Below, piece after piece: positions 18,666 through 29,414 of a DNA stretch of 64,000 bases; the stretch's first letter is position 1; each line of letters begins with the position of its first letter. The translations under genes were made by a program, and so were the position numbers. The notes under the pieces were generated by a model, which ran no database searches, was not told the DNA's origin, and worked only from the letters and a program-made list of their open reading frames with translations. Origin of the DNA: Vibrio ezurae NBRC 102218. GTDB lineage: Bacteria; Pseudomonadota; Gammaproteobacteria; Enterobacterales; Vibrionaceae. The stretch covers positions 1-64,000 of the forward strand of contig NZ_BATM01000044.1 in NCBI RefSeq assembly GCF_000467185.1, written 5' to 3'.

Positions 18666-20282
18666 TTACTGCTGTGGGGTAGTAAAGATAGATGCGCCGC
18701 TTGGACAGGTTTTGGTTTGCACTTCCAGCAGGGAAAGCACAGAGCAATAGAAGTTATCTTGTGAAAATGGTCGGTCTTTATTTTTCATAACCTCTTGGGC
18801 TTTAAAGGGTGATGAATCACTTAACCACGCGATTGCCGCAACGTGCTTTTGGACTTCTGGCGCAAACGCATAGGGCATACCGTGTAAGTAAATATCATCT
18901 TCGCCGAGTGATTCTCCATGATCGCTCATATAGAGTAATGCCGTGCGATAGTGCTTTGAATAGGTGTCTAACCACTCAATGCTTTGGTCTATAAAATGGT
19001 CGGTATAGAGTATGGTGTTGTCATACGCATTAATGATCTCTTCACTTGAACATTTGTCGAGCTGATTACTCTTACATACAGGAGTGTAGTGCTCAAACTT
19101 GGCCGGATAGCGTTTATAGTACTCTGGACCATGACTGCCCATGGAATGCAATACGATCACGATATCTTGATCAGGGTGTTGGCTAACGTAGTCATCAAGC
19201 CCGATAAGCATACCGGTGTCGCGGCATTCAGGGTCGCAGACAGTGTTCGTGTCCGGTGATTTAAATGACTGATACTCCACTCGTTTTGCTACGCCTTTTG
19301 AGGTGGAATTATTGTCGCGCCACAGCACTGCGACTTTGTTCATGGAGAGAGTGTCCAGAGCGTTAAGCTTGTCATAGATGGAATCACTACTGAATTGTTT
19401 ACGTGAATCAGAAGAGAACATACACGGTACAGAGACTGCTGTGGATGTGCCACAACTGGTCATGTTTGAAAAACTGATGACGCCCTTACGTTGAGTCAGT
19501 TTAGGGTTTGTTTGTCGTGAATAACCGTTTAAGGAAAAATGGTCTGCTCGTCCTGTTTCACCCACAATGAGTACGATCAGTTGATGCGCGTCTTTTGTGG
19601 TATGAACAATTTTGGCATCGGGTGACACATTTTCCATTTCTGCAGCAGGTTTGAGCAAATCACTGTGGTTACCTTTGAAGTATTTCCCTACAGAGTAAAT
19701 AGGAAACAGTGGTGCACTGTAGTAACGCACGCTTTTGTATTCTCGGAAAAATGAGGCGTAGTTGGCTGAGTAGGCCAACAAAGCGAGCATGATGACCACT
19801 ATAGCGAGCATGACAGAGATTATTTTGGCTCTTATTTCAATAAATAAGGACTGGTAATGTAAAGAGGCTCTATAAATGAGGACGGCGGGCAAAACTGCAA
19901 AGGCTGCCACAACCAATACCAGCTGGGTTGAGAGTAAACCAAAGGCTTCAGCGGTGTCTGTTTGTAGCATATTTTGCAGCATGGTTGTGTCGACCACCAC
20001 ACCGTAGGTCCATGCAAAGTAAGCCGCGCTTGCACCGATGAAAAAGCCTGCAATGAGTATCGCCTTGGTAAAATACCGTCCGGCCAACAGTGAGAAAAAC
20101 AGCGCATGTACGGCAATTAACAGTATGAGTGCGCTGAGCGCAAATCCGATATTTCCCTCCGATAAGGGAAACGCATCGATAAAGTGTTTAAAAAAGCTTA
20201 AATTGAATAAGACTGAAAATAATAGGGAACAGCCCCAGATCAGACGATATTGAGGCGTTATCATCGGTTTGAGTCGTTTCAT
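18666..20282 (-). CDS. eptA: EptA-like lipid A phosphoethanolamine transferase
   Basis: 538 residues. The N-terminal third has about five membrane segments (residues about 10-185); the periplasmic sulfatase-fold domain follows. Visible active-site elements are VGETGRADHFSLNGY (metal-binding glutamate), the nucleophile threonine region SCGTSTAVSVPCMFS, HSMGSHGPEYYKRYP and MSDHGESLGEDDIYLHG. Several cysteines fit the disulfides of this family. It transfers phosphoethanolamine from phosphatidylethanolamine to lipid A or another envelope glycan and usually alters cationic-peptide sensitivity. No two-component pair sits next to it. The exact acceptor is inferred from similarity. Confidence 0.9.
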   Translation of the reverse strand: MKRLKPMITPQYRLIWGCSLLFSVLFNLSFFKHFIDAFPLSEGNIGFALSALILLIAVHALFFSLLAGRYFTKAILIAGFFIGASAAYFAWTYGVVVDTTMLQNMLQTDTAEAFGLLSTQLVLVVAAFAVLPAVLIYRASLHYQSLFIEIRAKIISVMLAIVVIMLALLAYSANYASFFREYKSVRYYSAPLFPIYSVGKYFKGNHSDLLKPAAEMENVSPDAKIVHTTKDAHQLIVLIVGETGRADHFSLNGYSRQTNPKLTQRKGVISFSNMTSCGTSTAVSVPCMFSSDSRKQFSSDSIYDKLNALDTLSMNKVAVLWRDNNSTSKGVAKRVEYQSFKSPDTNTVCDPECRDTGMLIGLDDYVSQHPDQDIVIVLHSMGSHGPEYYKRYPAKFEHYTPVCKSNQLDKCSSEEIINAYDNTILYTDHFIDQSIEWLDTYSKHYRTALLYMSDHGESLGEDDIYLHGMPYAFAPEVQKHVAAIAWLSDSSPFKAQEVMKNKDRPFSQDNFYCSVLSLLEVQTKTCPSGASIFTTPQQ

Positions 20283-20453
20283 TACCCCTCCTAAACGGAT
20301 ACTACTTTTCTATTGAAGTATTATGTAATAAGTATAGAAAATGACAAGATTGTACCTAGGGTATGAAAGGGGGAATTAAGATTGAATAAAATGGAAGGAA
20401 CTTATTTTGTTTTCTAGGAAAACCATAAACAACAATGATTTAGCTATAAATTA

Positions 20454-20490
20454 ATGACACCAAGCAGATCGATATACTGTTTGGTGTCAT
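20454..20490 (-). terminator. terminator after universal stress gene
   Basis: ATGACACCAAGCAG (20454-20467) pairs with CTGTTTGGTGTCAT (20477-20490) with one G-U. It lies just beyond the stop of the minus-strand usp gene and before the EptA-like gene. Confidence 0.7.
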
Positions 20491-20516
20491 GCGATTAAGG
20501 CATTAAATCACAGTGA

Positions 20517-20945
20517 TTATTGGCCTTCTAGTGGCACCACTAATATGTCGATAGGGGAGTTATGGATGAGATGTTTGGAGTAAGAGATAATAGTGCTCCA
20601 AAAATCATGATGGTGACCACAGATTAATAGATCGCATCCGTACTCGGCAATGGTATTTGGCAGTTTATCGCTGAGATCCCCTGTCCCGATTAGGAAGTGT
20701 TTTAATGGAAAATCGACATTACCAGTAAGCTGTTGCAATTGTTCGACAGAGGTTCGTTTAATCGGAGGTTCTTGACCATCGGTACAGATATCCACAAGTT
20801 CGGTGTATATCTCTCCATGCGACCCATCGATATGGACAAAGGAAACCTCAGCCTCAAATGTTTTTGCTAGAGCAGAAGCTTTCTCGATCAGTACTTTACT
20901 GTCGTCAGATAACTCTAGTGCGACAAGAATATGTTTGTAGTTCAT
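20517..20945 (-). CDS. universal stress protein, UspA family
   Basis: 142 residues, the normal size for a single Usp domain. It begins YKHILVALELSDDSK, contains FVHIDGSHGEIYTELVDIC, and ends with CDLLICGHHHDFWSTIISYSKHLIHNSPIDILVVP, the classic UspA C-terminal strand and loop. It has the UspA-like version without a clear GxxGxGxxG ATP-binding loop. It is a cytoplasmic dimer, induced in growth arrest in relatives. It is a single gene with its own terminator. Confidence 0.93.
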   Translation of the reverse strand: MNYKHILVALELSDDSKVLIEKASALAKTFEAEVSFVHIDGSHGEIYTELVDICTDGQEPPIKRTSVEQLQQLTGNVDFPLKHFLIGTGDLSDKLPNTIAEYGCDLLICGHHHDFWSTIISYSKHLIHNSPIDILVVPLEGQ

Positions 20946-21166
20946 AACGTCACCCCTTCGATTAATAACTCTTAAAAACCACTCATCATGCTAATCAAAT
21001 GATCAGATATTATCGAGTCGCAGTAAGGCTCTAAAGCCGCTACAACGACTCATTAATGACTCGATTGGTATAATAATAGTTATATTTGCCGAGAAAGTGT
21101 GCAAGCCAGTTCTCAAATCAGAGACTTAGAACAAAATGAAACATTTATTACTGACAGCTTGCTACG

Positions 21167-22063
21167 TTACTTACGTAGGGTTTTTGTGTACTCGTTGAAA
21201 CCAGCCACTATGGCATCAATCACCACTTGTTGTGCATTGGTTTTGCGTGCGCGGTAGCGATACACCAAAGAGATGTCGCGACTAGGGAACTCATAGTCTG
21301 TCATCCATTCAATTAACTCACCTTGTTTGATGGCGTTTTCAGCAATATATTCTGACACAAAGGCGAAACCAAAATTGTTTCTTGCCATATTGACCACTGA
21401 CTCGGCGCTGGTTAGCGAAATTTTAGGGTACAGTTTGACCGTTTCTAACTGGCTGCTTGCCGTATTGTAGCCTGTGATTAATTGATGTTGTAAATGGCCG
21501 ATGTAATCCAATTCTTTTAGTTGCGCCAGCTTGGTGGGCGGTGTTTGCATAAAGTGAGGGGATGCGACAATTTTTACATTGATCGACATGAGCTTTTTCG
21601 CGATGAGATTACTGTCTGGTAGATCTCCCACCAAAATACCAATATCAGCCTCAGAGTCTAATGTAGAAGTGTCTGAAGCTGGGATGAACTTTAATTTTAA
21701 TTTAGGGTATTTTCTTAAAAGCTCTTCCACTTTGTCTTTAATAAAGTACTGATATACAAAATCAGTACAGTCGATGGAAACTCGACCTGAAATGTCATTT
21801 TTGTCGTTATTAATATTATCGATTTCTTCAGCAAGATTGAGAAAGTGCGGCGCGAGACGCTGATAATATTGGGTGCCTGTGCTGGTGGGCGTAAGGGTGG
21901 TTTTTGAGCGAATGAATAGGCGGGTATTCACATCTTCTTCTAAGGTAGAAATGCGTCTACTTACGGTTGATAGAGGGATTTCTAGCTCCTCACTTGCGGC
22001 TTTCATACTGCCTAATTTAACGACTTGGCAAAAGATATAAAAATTATCGAAGTGTTTAGCCAT
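21167..22063 (-). CDS. LysR-family transcriptional regulator
   Basis: 298 residues with the helix-turn-helix at residues about 5-62 (MKAASEELEIPLSTVSRRIS) and a LysR substrate-binding domain from about 90. It belongs to the CrgA/AaeR-like group judged by TPTSTGTQYYQR. It is followed at some distance by the usp gene and preceded by the PL15 lyase gene, all on the minus strand and separated by terminators or long gaps, so its target is not obvious. Confidence 0.9.
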   Translation of the reverse strand: MAKHFDNFYIFCQVVKLGSMKAASEELEIPLSTVSRRISTLEEDVNTRLFIRSKTTLTPTSTGTQYYQRLAPHFLNLAEEIDNINNDKNDISGRVSIDCTDFVYQYFIKDKVEELLRKYPKLKLKFIPASDTSTLDSEADIGILVGDLPDSNLIAKKLMSINVKIVASPHFMQTPPTKLAQLKELDYIGHLQHQLITGYNTASSQLETVKLYPKISLTSAESVVNMARNNFGFAFVSEYIAENAIKQGELIEWMTDYEFPSRDISLVYRYRARKTNAQQVVIDAIVAGFNEYTKTLRK

Positions 22064-22293
22064 TTGATTCCTTACACCCTCTTCGAACAGACTGTTTTAA
22101 CATACAACACAGGTGCTAAAGTTTCGAATGATAATTGAGATATAGGAACAACTAACTGTTTTTTCGGTTGATTTTAATACAATGACTGTTTAGTTATACA
22201 TGTATATGAGATGAAGCGGTTGAGAGGTGTAGACGTACTGGTTATGGAAACATAACGAGGGGTTAACTGATTAAGTGTACCTTATGCAATAAA

Positions 22294-22324
22294 AAAGGCT
22301 CTAGATACAATATCTAGAGCCTTT
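22294..22324 (-). terminator. terminator after PL15 lyase gene
   Basis: AAAGGCTCTAGATA and TATCTAGAGCCTTT form a perfect 14-bp stem with a 3-base loop, and reading on the minus strand it runs into a T-tract. It is placed 28 bases after the lyase stop. Confidence 0.92.
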
Positions 22325-22351
22325 CACATTTAGCTTAGCGTATCGAAAGAA

Positions 22352-24430
22352 TTACAGTTCGATAGTCGCTGTTTCGCCATCAACAGTTAGCTCAAGAGTG
22401 TTGCCAACTAATTTGTGAGACACTTCAACTTGCTCGCCGTTGTTCTTATTAGGAACAAGTAGAGTTAGGATGTTGTGCTCTTTAGATGGTTTGAATTCCA
22501 CTTCAACGTGACGGTGGATTTCAAGATCTTTGAATTCGTATGGGTCAACTTCGCCGAAGCCTTCAACATTTTTCACAGAAGTGATGTTGTCTTCAGATTC
22601 GTTGATGAAGCGTACGTCTAGATGCGCTTTTTCACCACGGATAGTGAATGATTTCTCAGCCACTTCGTTAGTGTAAGTTGTGTGCATTAGCCAAGTCATG
22701 TCTTTCTCTTCAGAAAGAGTCGCTTTGTCTTGAACTACGAATACTTTACCTTGAACGAACCAGACTTTACGCTTGTAAGATTCGATTTCAGGAACGAAGA
22801 ATTTGTATGATGCTGTTGCATCACCTTCAACCATCTTGATATCAGATTCTGTATCGTAGTCTGTGATGTTACCGCCCGCTTCAATACAGTAGCGATCTTG
22901 GTGACCTTCAAACTTAGTATTTTTGTTCTCACCGTACTGACCTTTACCGCCAAATAGAGGAAGGTTTTTAGAGAACGTGTGACGACGCCATTTAGTGTGC
23001 ATGTCTACACCGAAACCACCGTAGTAGCCAGTGATAGACGCAAGAGTTTCACCAAATGCGTGTAGAGTAAATGCGTTTTGATCACCATGAGAGTGGCTGA
23101 TTGAGCCAAATGGAGAACATTTGAACACCATGTGAACGTGCTCTTCGCGCTCAGTCATCTTGTTGTGGAATGCAGCCCAACCAGTGATTGGGAATACTTT
23201 CAACAATGGATCGTTTGAAGGCGCTTTCTCTTCTGGTGCATCCCAAAGGATGTTGAAACGAAGATCGTCGTAGCCGAAGTCCCACCAACCGAAGTTGTAG
23301 AATTTAGTGTGCGCTTCAGTATCACGAGCTTTAAGTTGGTTGTAGTACCAAACGTATTCTGGTTTTTGGTTAACACCTGCGTAGTGCTTGATGTTGTAAG
23401 CCAGTTTTAGACCTGGGAAATCACCAATTGAAGACTGGTCACAGAAGCTAGCGCGCTTAGAGTGAACAGGCATGCAGTATAGTGGGAAGTCACCTGTGTT
23501 TTCGTAGAATGTTTTGTTGAACATGTCTACGCCACAGTATGCTTTCAATAGGTCGAATGCTTCGCCTAGGAATGCAGTTTGTGTGTTCCAGTAGTCAGGG
23601 CCTTCAGCCCAACCGCCGTCTTCACCGCCCCATGGTGGGTAGTGTACTGCGTAGTATTCTAGTGCGTAAGCAATGTATTCGCCTGCTTTAGGGTGATCGT
23701 GGTAAAGCGCGATACACGTTGGGATAATAGCAGAAGAAATAGAACGAACACCGTGGCTGTTCAGTGGGTTGTTCAGTAGATCAACCGTCACTTTAAGGTG
23801 ATGCATGATTTCGTCTAGACGAGTGATCAATGCGTTCTTAACGATTTCACGTTCTTCATCAGTGAAGTGTGCGTTTAGCCAGTCGTAACCCCAAGCCATA
23901 GCTGCAATAACACGGAAAGCCGCTTCGTCATTGTAACCACGAGATGTCACGCCATCTGGATCGTATGTAGCAAGTTTAAGAGTCCAAGCTTTTGCTTTTG
24001 CAATTAGCGCGTCGTCGTCGTTAACGATACCTGCAATAGATAGGTTACGAGTCGCGTTCATTGCCATTTGGCAATCTACGTACATTTGACGCCAGTAAGG
24101 ACGCCAAAGAGAAGCTTTACCTACTGTTTCTGGTGGGTATGCCTGAGGCTCATCGTACGGTTCAGTATCATAGAACTTTTCAGTAGAGTTCTTGATGAAG
24201 TCATCATACATACAGAAAGAAGGATCGGCTTTTACTTTAGCCTTAAACTCTGCAAGGTCAGCGCCTTGAACTAGAAGACGTGGACGTGCTTCTGAAAGAG
24301 TATCCAAAAATGATAGGTCAAAGTCTCTTTTTTGAACTTCGATCGGTAGAAGGTCTACCAAGTTACCTGCTGACGTATCATTCTCTAGCTTCATCTTTCT
24401 GATAGCATCAAGCGCTTTGTCGTTGCTCAT
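22352..24430 (-). CDS. PL15-family exo-oligoalginate lyase, cytoplasmic
   Basis: 692 residues with no signal peptide. From about residue 48 (ARPRLLVQGADL) it follows the Atu3025 PL15 exolyase closely in my memory: WRQMYVDCQMA, SRGYNDEAAFRV, AMAWGYDWLNAHF, the catalytic-histidine stretch NSHGVRS, DGGWAEGPDYW, and in the C-terminal heparinase II/III beta-sandwich SHSHGDQNAFTLHAFGE. It lacks most of the N-terminal beta domain of the 776-residue Agrobacterium enzyme. It would cleave short alginate oligomers to unsaturated monouronate, which becomes DEH. It is monocistronic, with its own terminator, and no other alginate gene is adjacent. Regular use of CGT, GGT and CTT codons suggests high expression. 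Confidence 0.9.
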   Translation of the reverse strand: MSNDKALDAIRKMKLENDTSAGNLVDLLPIEVQKRDFDLSFLDTLSEARPRLLVQGADLAEFKAKVKADPSFCMYDDFIKNSTEKFYDTEPYDEPQAYPPETVGKASLWRPYWRQMYVDCQMAMNATRNLSIAGIVNDDDALIAKAKAWTLKLATYDPDGVTSRGYNDEAAFRVIAAMAWGYDWLNAHFTDEEREIVKNALITRLDEIMHHLKVTVDLLNNPLNSHGVRSISSAIIPTCIALYHDHPKAGEYIAYALEYYAVHYPPWGGEDGGWAEGPDYWNTQTAFLGEAFDLLKAYCGVDMFNKTFYENTGDFPLYCMPVHSKRASFCDQSSIGDFPGLKLAYNIKHYAGVNQKPEYVWYYNQLKARDTEAHTKFYNFGWWDFGYDDLRFNILWDAPEEKAPSNDPLLKVFPITGWAAFHNKMTEREEHVHMVFKCSPFGSISHSHGDQNAFTLHAFGETLASITGYYGGFGVDMHTKWRRHTFSKNLPLFGGKGQYGENKNTKFEGHQDRYCIEAGGNITDYDTESDIKMVEGDATASYKFFVPEIESYKRKVWFVQGKVFVVQDKATLSEEKDMTWLMHTTYTNEVAEKSFTIRGEKAHLDVRFINESEDNITSVKNVEGFGEVDPYEFKDLEIHRHVEVEFKPSKEHNILTLLVPNKNNGEQVEVSHKLVGNTLELTVDGETATIEL

Positions 24431-25064
24431 ACGAACTCCCGTGAATAAATCGTAGTGTGGGGGAACAAATAAAAATCTGATAAACCTTATTGTAATACAA
24501 TTGATTTATAATCTCGACGACCATTTTAACAAATAGTCAGTTTTGTGACCGCCTCCGCAGGTCGAGATTTTCTTTTGCAACTAACGTCAGGAAAGTATTG
24601 CGTTTATCGGAGTATTTATATCCGTGCCTCCAGTAAAGTATCCGGAGCTATTTACGTTTCTGAAGTACTAGTATTTATGTTGATGATATTCATAGCTTAT
24701 TGATTTTTATAGAGTAGATAAGCTGGATTTGAATAAACGGTAAGGATGGTTGGCAACACACACGTCAGCAGCGAAAAGGTTTATAAGTAATACTTTTCAT
24801 ATTCAAATATTAATAAAAAGAATGCAGCGCCGTACATTTAGTTACATTTTCTCGTGTGCGTATTTTGCGTGGTATTTAACCGTTTTTTAGAGGAGATGAT
24901 TGTGCGCGAGCAAAATATGTTGTCAAAGTAGGTCATATTCAAGGGGGGAGGGGAATAATATTTTATAACGCAGAAGTGAATCACAGATGTCTTTGAGGAT
25001 TCTTGGTGAAACCCATTGTTGTTTGCTAAGTTTAAATCATACAGTGATAACAAAGGTAGCGACA
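24431..25064. promoter_or_regulatory. divergent upstream region of lyase and hpf
   Basis: 634 bases without a supportable gene. AATCTCGAC (24510-24518) and GTCGAGATT (24561-24569) form a long-range inverted repeat enclosing GACC...GGTC, about 80 bases upstream of the lyase start, so it would lie in its 5' leader or promoter. An 11-codon frame at 24896-24931 follows an AGAGGAG site and may be chance. A minus-strand frame at 24838-25086 covers the hpf start and is judged spurious. Confidence 0.4.
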
Positions 25065-25421
25065 ATGAAAGTAAATATTCAAACACATCATGTATCCATT
25101 ACCGAAGATTCACGCGTCGAGATAGAAAGTAAGTTTAGTAAGATAGAAGCTCATTTCCCACAACTTATCAGCTGCGACATTATCATTACCAAAGAACACG
25201 GCCATCATGAAGTCGAAATCTTTACCAACTACGAAGGCGTGAGAGTGTCGGCTAAATCCACCAATGATGTCATGTACCCAGCCATTACTGCGGCACTGAA
25301 AAAACTGGATGTTGGTCTGAGAAACCGTAAAGGTCAGTTGAAATCAGATTTACATGAAAAGCCAACCAGTACCAAACCTGAAATTGCCTCTGACATTATT
25401 CAAGAGATGAAACTGGTTTAA
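25065..25421 (+). CDS. hpf: ribosome hibernation promoting factor, HPF/YfiA family
   Basis: 118 residues from ATG 25065 (MKVNIQTHHVSITEDSRVEI). The longer frame upstream adds unrelated residues and is rejected. The fold is the S30AE beta-alpha-beta domain, with SKFSKIEAHFPQLISCDIIIT, EVEIFTNYEGVRVSAKSTNDVMYPAI and the basic helix KKLDVGLRNRKGQLKSD. It is the short HPF/YfiA type, without the C-terminal dimerisation domain of long HPF. It binds the 30S decoding region in stationary phase. It is a single gene and not next to rpoN-ptsN, so it is likely an extra paralogue. Confidence 0.92.
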   Translation: MKVNIQTHHVSITEDSRVEIESKFSKIEAHFPQLISCDIIITKEHGHHEVEIFTNYEGVRVSAKSTNDVMYPAITAALKKLDVGLRNRKGQLKSDLHEKPTSTKPEIASDIIQEMKLV

Positions 25422-25450
25422 CGCCCTCACTCTTCTTGTCATCTTATCGT

Positions 25451-25534
25451 ATAGGGTCAAGTATTGAGTCTTACACTAAAGGTAATAAGCGGCGCATTGC
25501 TTATTACCTTGTAAAATACCAAGCTTGACCTATT
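25451..25534. terminator. nested bidirectional terminator
   Basis: The inner stem AAGGTAATAAGC / GCTTATTACCTT (25479-25490, 25499-25510) is flanked by outer arms ATAGGGTCAAG (25451-25461) and CTTGACCTAT (to 25534). It lies between the convergent hpf and DUF3541-like genes. Confidence 0.8.
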
Positions 25535-26626
25535 TTATTCTTTCTTTTCTAACCCGTAAGGAAGAGACTCAAAGATCTGCGGAATGCTGTGGATGTTTGG
25601 TCCAACTGTGGGTTGATGCCAGTCCAATAGTAAAATAGCCAACAGATTGCGATGCTCTCCAAGATTGTAGTTAATGTTTCCTTTCGCGGAAGGGACCAAG
25701 CCTGCGTTTTTATCGATGGAGTGTTGGATTGCCTGACGGGTTTTGTCTACAGCAGGATCATCATCCAGCCCCGCCAGCAACAAACTGATCCCCACCTCTG
25801 AGATTACGTCTTGTTTGGTGTTGGCAATAATCGTGTCGATATTGTTTTTGAAGTAGTGGAATACCCAAGGGTGATCGCTCTCGTTTACCGAGTGTTGGTA
25901 GTAACCAGAGTCTGCAATAACAAGATGGGTCATCCCATATATTTTGTTTTCATACTGCTCTTTTGTTAACAAATGGTCTTGGTCATCAGGATAGGTTTGT
26001 TGCAAGGTTTGAGTATATAACTCAACGTAATCGCCCAGTTCTAACTGTTTCAACCAATACGCTTGATTGGCTAATTGCGCCGCCCAGGCTTGGATCATCT
26101 CTTGGTTGGAGAACAGTGCGGCAAAAGGGTAGTCCAGTAAACGTTGACGAAATAGCACATCATCTTTGTGTTTTAACCCATAGCTGTCAATGCGAGCCAT
26201 ATAACGCAGCAGATCCAATCCCAAATAAAAGTATTCCGGTTTATCTACAGTGGCTTGCAGTCGTCTTTGGCTACGTTCACTGTGACTTTGTCGATACTGA
26301 TTTAATCTTTGTTCTGCGTACGGCGCCAATGATTTTTGCTCGGCGAGATCGTCCGCCAGCTGATTGAGCTTAATGGCGATATCTGCAATATTTTGTTGGA
26401 TAAGGGTAAGATATTTCGGATCTTGTGTCTGTCTAAATAAACGTAAGCCAAAGTGTTCTTGTTTGTAGGCCGATAACGTAAAGAGATCGTGCTCGTAGGT
26501 GTGTTTGATGGTCTCAGCAGAGTTGTGGTAGGTTTCCGATGAAGAAAGGGAGTGAGATTGCCAGTAGCAACCTATACCCAATAATACACTCAGTTTACCG
26601 ATGAACAGCCATCGTTTCTTTGTCAT
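25535..26626 (-). CDS. DUF3541-like exported protein
   Basis: 363 residues. The N-terminus MTKKRWLFIGKLSVLLGIGCYWQ is a signal anchor or an uncleaved export signal. The rest is mainly helical, with many aromatic and glutamine residues, and contains YFYLGLDLLRYMARIDSYG, THLVIADSGYYQ, EVGISLLLAGL and NYNLGEHRNLLAILLL. I associate this with the DUF3541 family of vibrios and relatives, whose function is unknown; the assignment is from memory. The helical repeats suggest an alpha/alpha toroid-like fold (inference). It is not in an operon. Confidence 0.75.
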   Translation of the reverse strand: MTKKRWLFIGKLSVLLGIGCYWQSHSLSSSETYHNSAETIKHTYEHDLFTLSAYKQEHFGLRLFRQTQDPKYLTLIQQNIADIAIKLNQLADDLAEQKSLAPYAEQRLNQYRQSHSERSQRRLQATVDKPEYFYLGLDLLRYMARIDSYGLKHKDDVLFRQRLLDYPFAALFSNQEMIQAWAAQLANQAYWLKQLELGDYVELYTQTLQQTYPDDQDHLLTKEQYENKIYGMTHLVIADSGYYQHSVNESDHPWVFHYFKNNIDTIIANTKQDVISEVGISLLLAGLDDDPAVDKTRQAIQHSIDKNAGLVPSAKGNINYNLGEHRNLLAILLLDWHQPTVGPNIHSIPQIFESLPYGLEKKE

Positions 26627-26791
26627 CTAAGTAAACCTTTTCAGCCCAAACTAGAAGTGATATGTCATTTTATTTTAGTTGGTATTCAAATACGTACCAT
26701 AAATTTAATTGTCATATAAGCAAAAGAGTCTTTGTAAGCAAGAGTGTGTTTGGGCAAATCGGCGGCGGTTTAAAAAAAGAAGAGCGGACGA

Positions 26792-27274
26792 TTAATTAAA
26801 GTCCAATATGTTGAATACCGCGGCTTTACACTGCTCAATATTATCCACATCTTGTGGGATCACCAGTACCGTATCGTCCCCAGCAATAGAAGCCAAAATC
26901 GAAGCGTTGGTATCAAAGTCGATAAGTCGTGCGATAAGTTGTGCACTGCCGGGTTTGGTTTTTACCACGACCATAGCCTTATTATGTTGAATGGAGTCAA
27001 TTTGAGACGCAATCGAGGAATTAAAACGGATTGGGCTGCTTTCTGGTGCTAAACAATACACCTTTTTACCGACAGAGTTAGCCACTTTAATGACGCCTAG
27101 TTGGCAAAGTAAACGAGACACGGTCGATTGGCTAATACCTTCAAAACCATGCTCTATTAAGCTTCTTCTTAATTCACTCTGATTATAAAAGCTATTCTCT
27201 CTTAGGACTTGTTTACATACGCTTTCTAAGGTTTTGTCTTTATTGTGAATGCGATTTAATGTGGGGGTGTCCAT
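26792..27274 (-). CDS. ArgR-family arginine regulator, probable second paralogue
   Basis: 160 residues. The N-terminal winged helix includes SELRRSLIEHGFEGISQSTVSRLL, the ArgR recognition helix with SQSTVSRLL. The C-terminal oligomerisation and arginine-binding domain ends with ASIAGDDTVLVIP, matching the conserved GTIAGDDT segment with the paired aspartates. Lengths agree with hexameric ArgR. It is not next to mdh or to arginine genes, so it may be an extra copy controlling catabolism or a local target. A TGAAT-N-ATTC type sequence near 27368-27383 upstream could be a weak ARG box for autoregulation. Confidence 0.9.
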   Translation of the reverse strand: MDTPTLNRIHNKDKTLESVCKQVLRENSFYNQSELRRSLIEHGFEGISQSTVSRLLCQLGVIKVANSVGKKVYCLAPESSPIRFNSSIASQIDSIQHNKAMVVVKTKPGSAQLIARLIDFDTNASILASIAGDDTVLVIPQDVDNIEQCKAAVFNILDFN

Positions 27275-27894
27275 AGAGCTCCTACCGTGAAAGGCTATTT
27301 AATGAGTAAACTTTGTGCGACCGGATAATAGCATTGAAACAAAAAACGGTATTTGAACAAGATCACTGAATAGAAAAAATTCTTATTTGTAATCAAGCTG
27401 TTGCATATGTTGTGTGGCATTTATTTCACTTCGAGAAATAAGTCATAGTGTCATAATCTTTCGCTATTAACCCACGTAACGTCTTACCATTAATCAAGAT
27501 ATTCCCCCCGAAAAACAGCAATATTCACTCATTCCATATATGCACAATTACCTTTCAATAATAAATACAACCCTTATCTCCTTTACGTTTTCTTCTATTT
27601 ACGATGCAACCTGTTGTATATCTTTGACTTATTTATGAACGCATCGAGTGTCAGATGTTTTGTTTCATAACAAAGTGACACAATTATCATAAATGGAATG
27701 ATTGATGTCGATATTTGGTATTTTGATCACGGAAATTTAAGCGTAACTTAACGGTATCGAAGTTATAGCCAATAAGTTTTATATGGCGAGACTTCGTGGG
27801 GATGTATAGAGAGCAGCCAAGAATCAAGTTATTACAACGAGTCATTTTCGACTGTTCTTTATATTAAGTTTAACTGCCAAATACGAGGTTTATT
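27275..27894. promoter_or_regulatory. divergent upstream region of argR paralogue and atp operon
   Basis: 620 AT-rich bases without a gene. It must hold promoters for both directions. I see a weak ARG-box-like site (about 27368-27383) and no certain -35/-10 pair. Its length is unusual for an atp leader and leaves room for regulation. Confidence 0.35.
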
Positions 27895-29065
<1,171 letters not shown>

Positions 29066-29110
29066 TTATTAACCAGAATTAATTAACAAATTTATATATC
29101 GGAGATACAA

Positions 29111-29347
29111 ATGGATATCGTAAGCGCAGTTTTATACGTAGCAGGTGCATTGCTAATTGGTCTTGGTGCAGCGGGTGCAGCATCTGGTATCGGTAACCTA
29201 GCAGGTAAATACCTTGAAGGTGTAGCACGTCAACCTGACCTAACACCAATGCTTCGTACTCAGTTCTTCATCATGATGGGTCTTGTGGATGCGGTACCTA
29301 TGATCGGTGTTGGTATCGGTCTATACATCATCTTCGCAGTAGCTTAA
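29111..29347 (+). CDS. atpE: ATP synthase subunit c
   Basis: A 78-residue hairpin of two membrane helices with the glycine-rich first helix [12 protein letters not shown], the polar loop ARQPD, and the ion-carrying aspartate D60 in [12 protein letters not shown]. The sodium-site glutamine/glutamate/serine set is absent, so this is a proton-type ring (inference from known Na+ motifs). A strong GGAG ribosome site precedes it. Confidence 0.97.
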   Translation: MDIVSAVLYVAGALLIGLGAAGAASGIGNLAGKYLEGVARQPDLTPMLRTQFFIMMGLVDAVPMIGVGIGLYIIFAVA

Positions 29348-29414
29348 CTCAAATTTTACAAGCTTAAAAAAGAACGATTTATAAGTATTCAAAATTTAGT
29401 TTAGTGGTGAAGGT

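Noticed and set aside
22352-24430. Chondroitin or heparin lyase annotation for the heparinase II/III-like protein
   Set aside because: Motif order matches PL15 exo-alginate lyase, and the protein lacks a signal peptide.
24838-25086. 82-residue minus-strand frame over the hpf start
   Set aside because: It overlaps the well-supported hpf start, has no ribosome site and has low-complexity composition.
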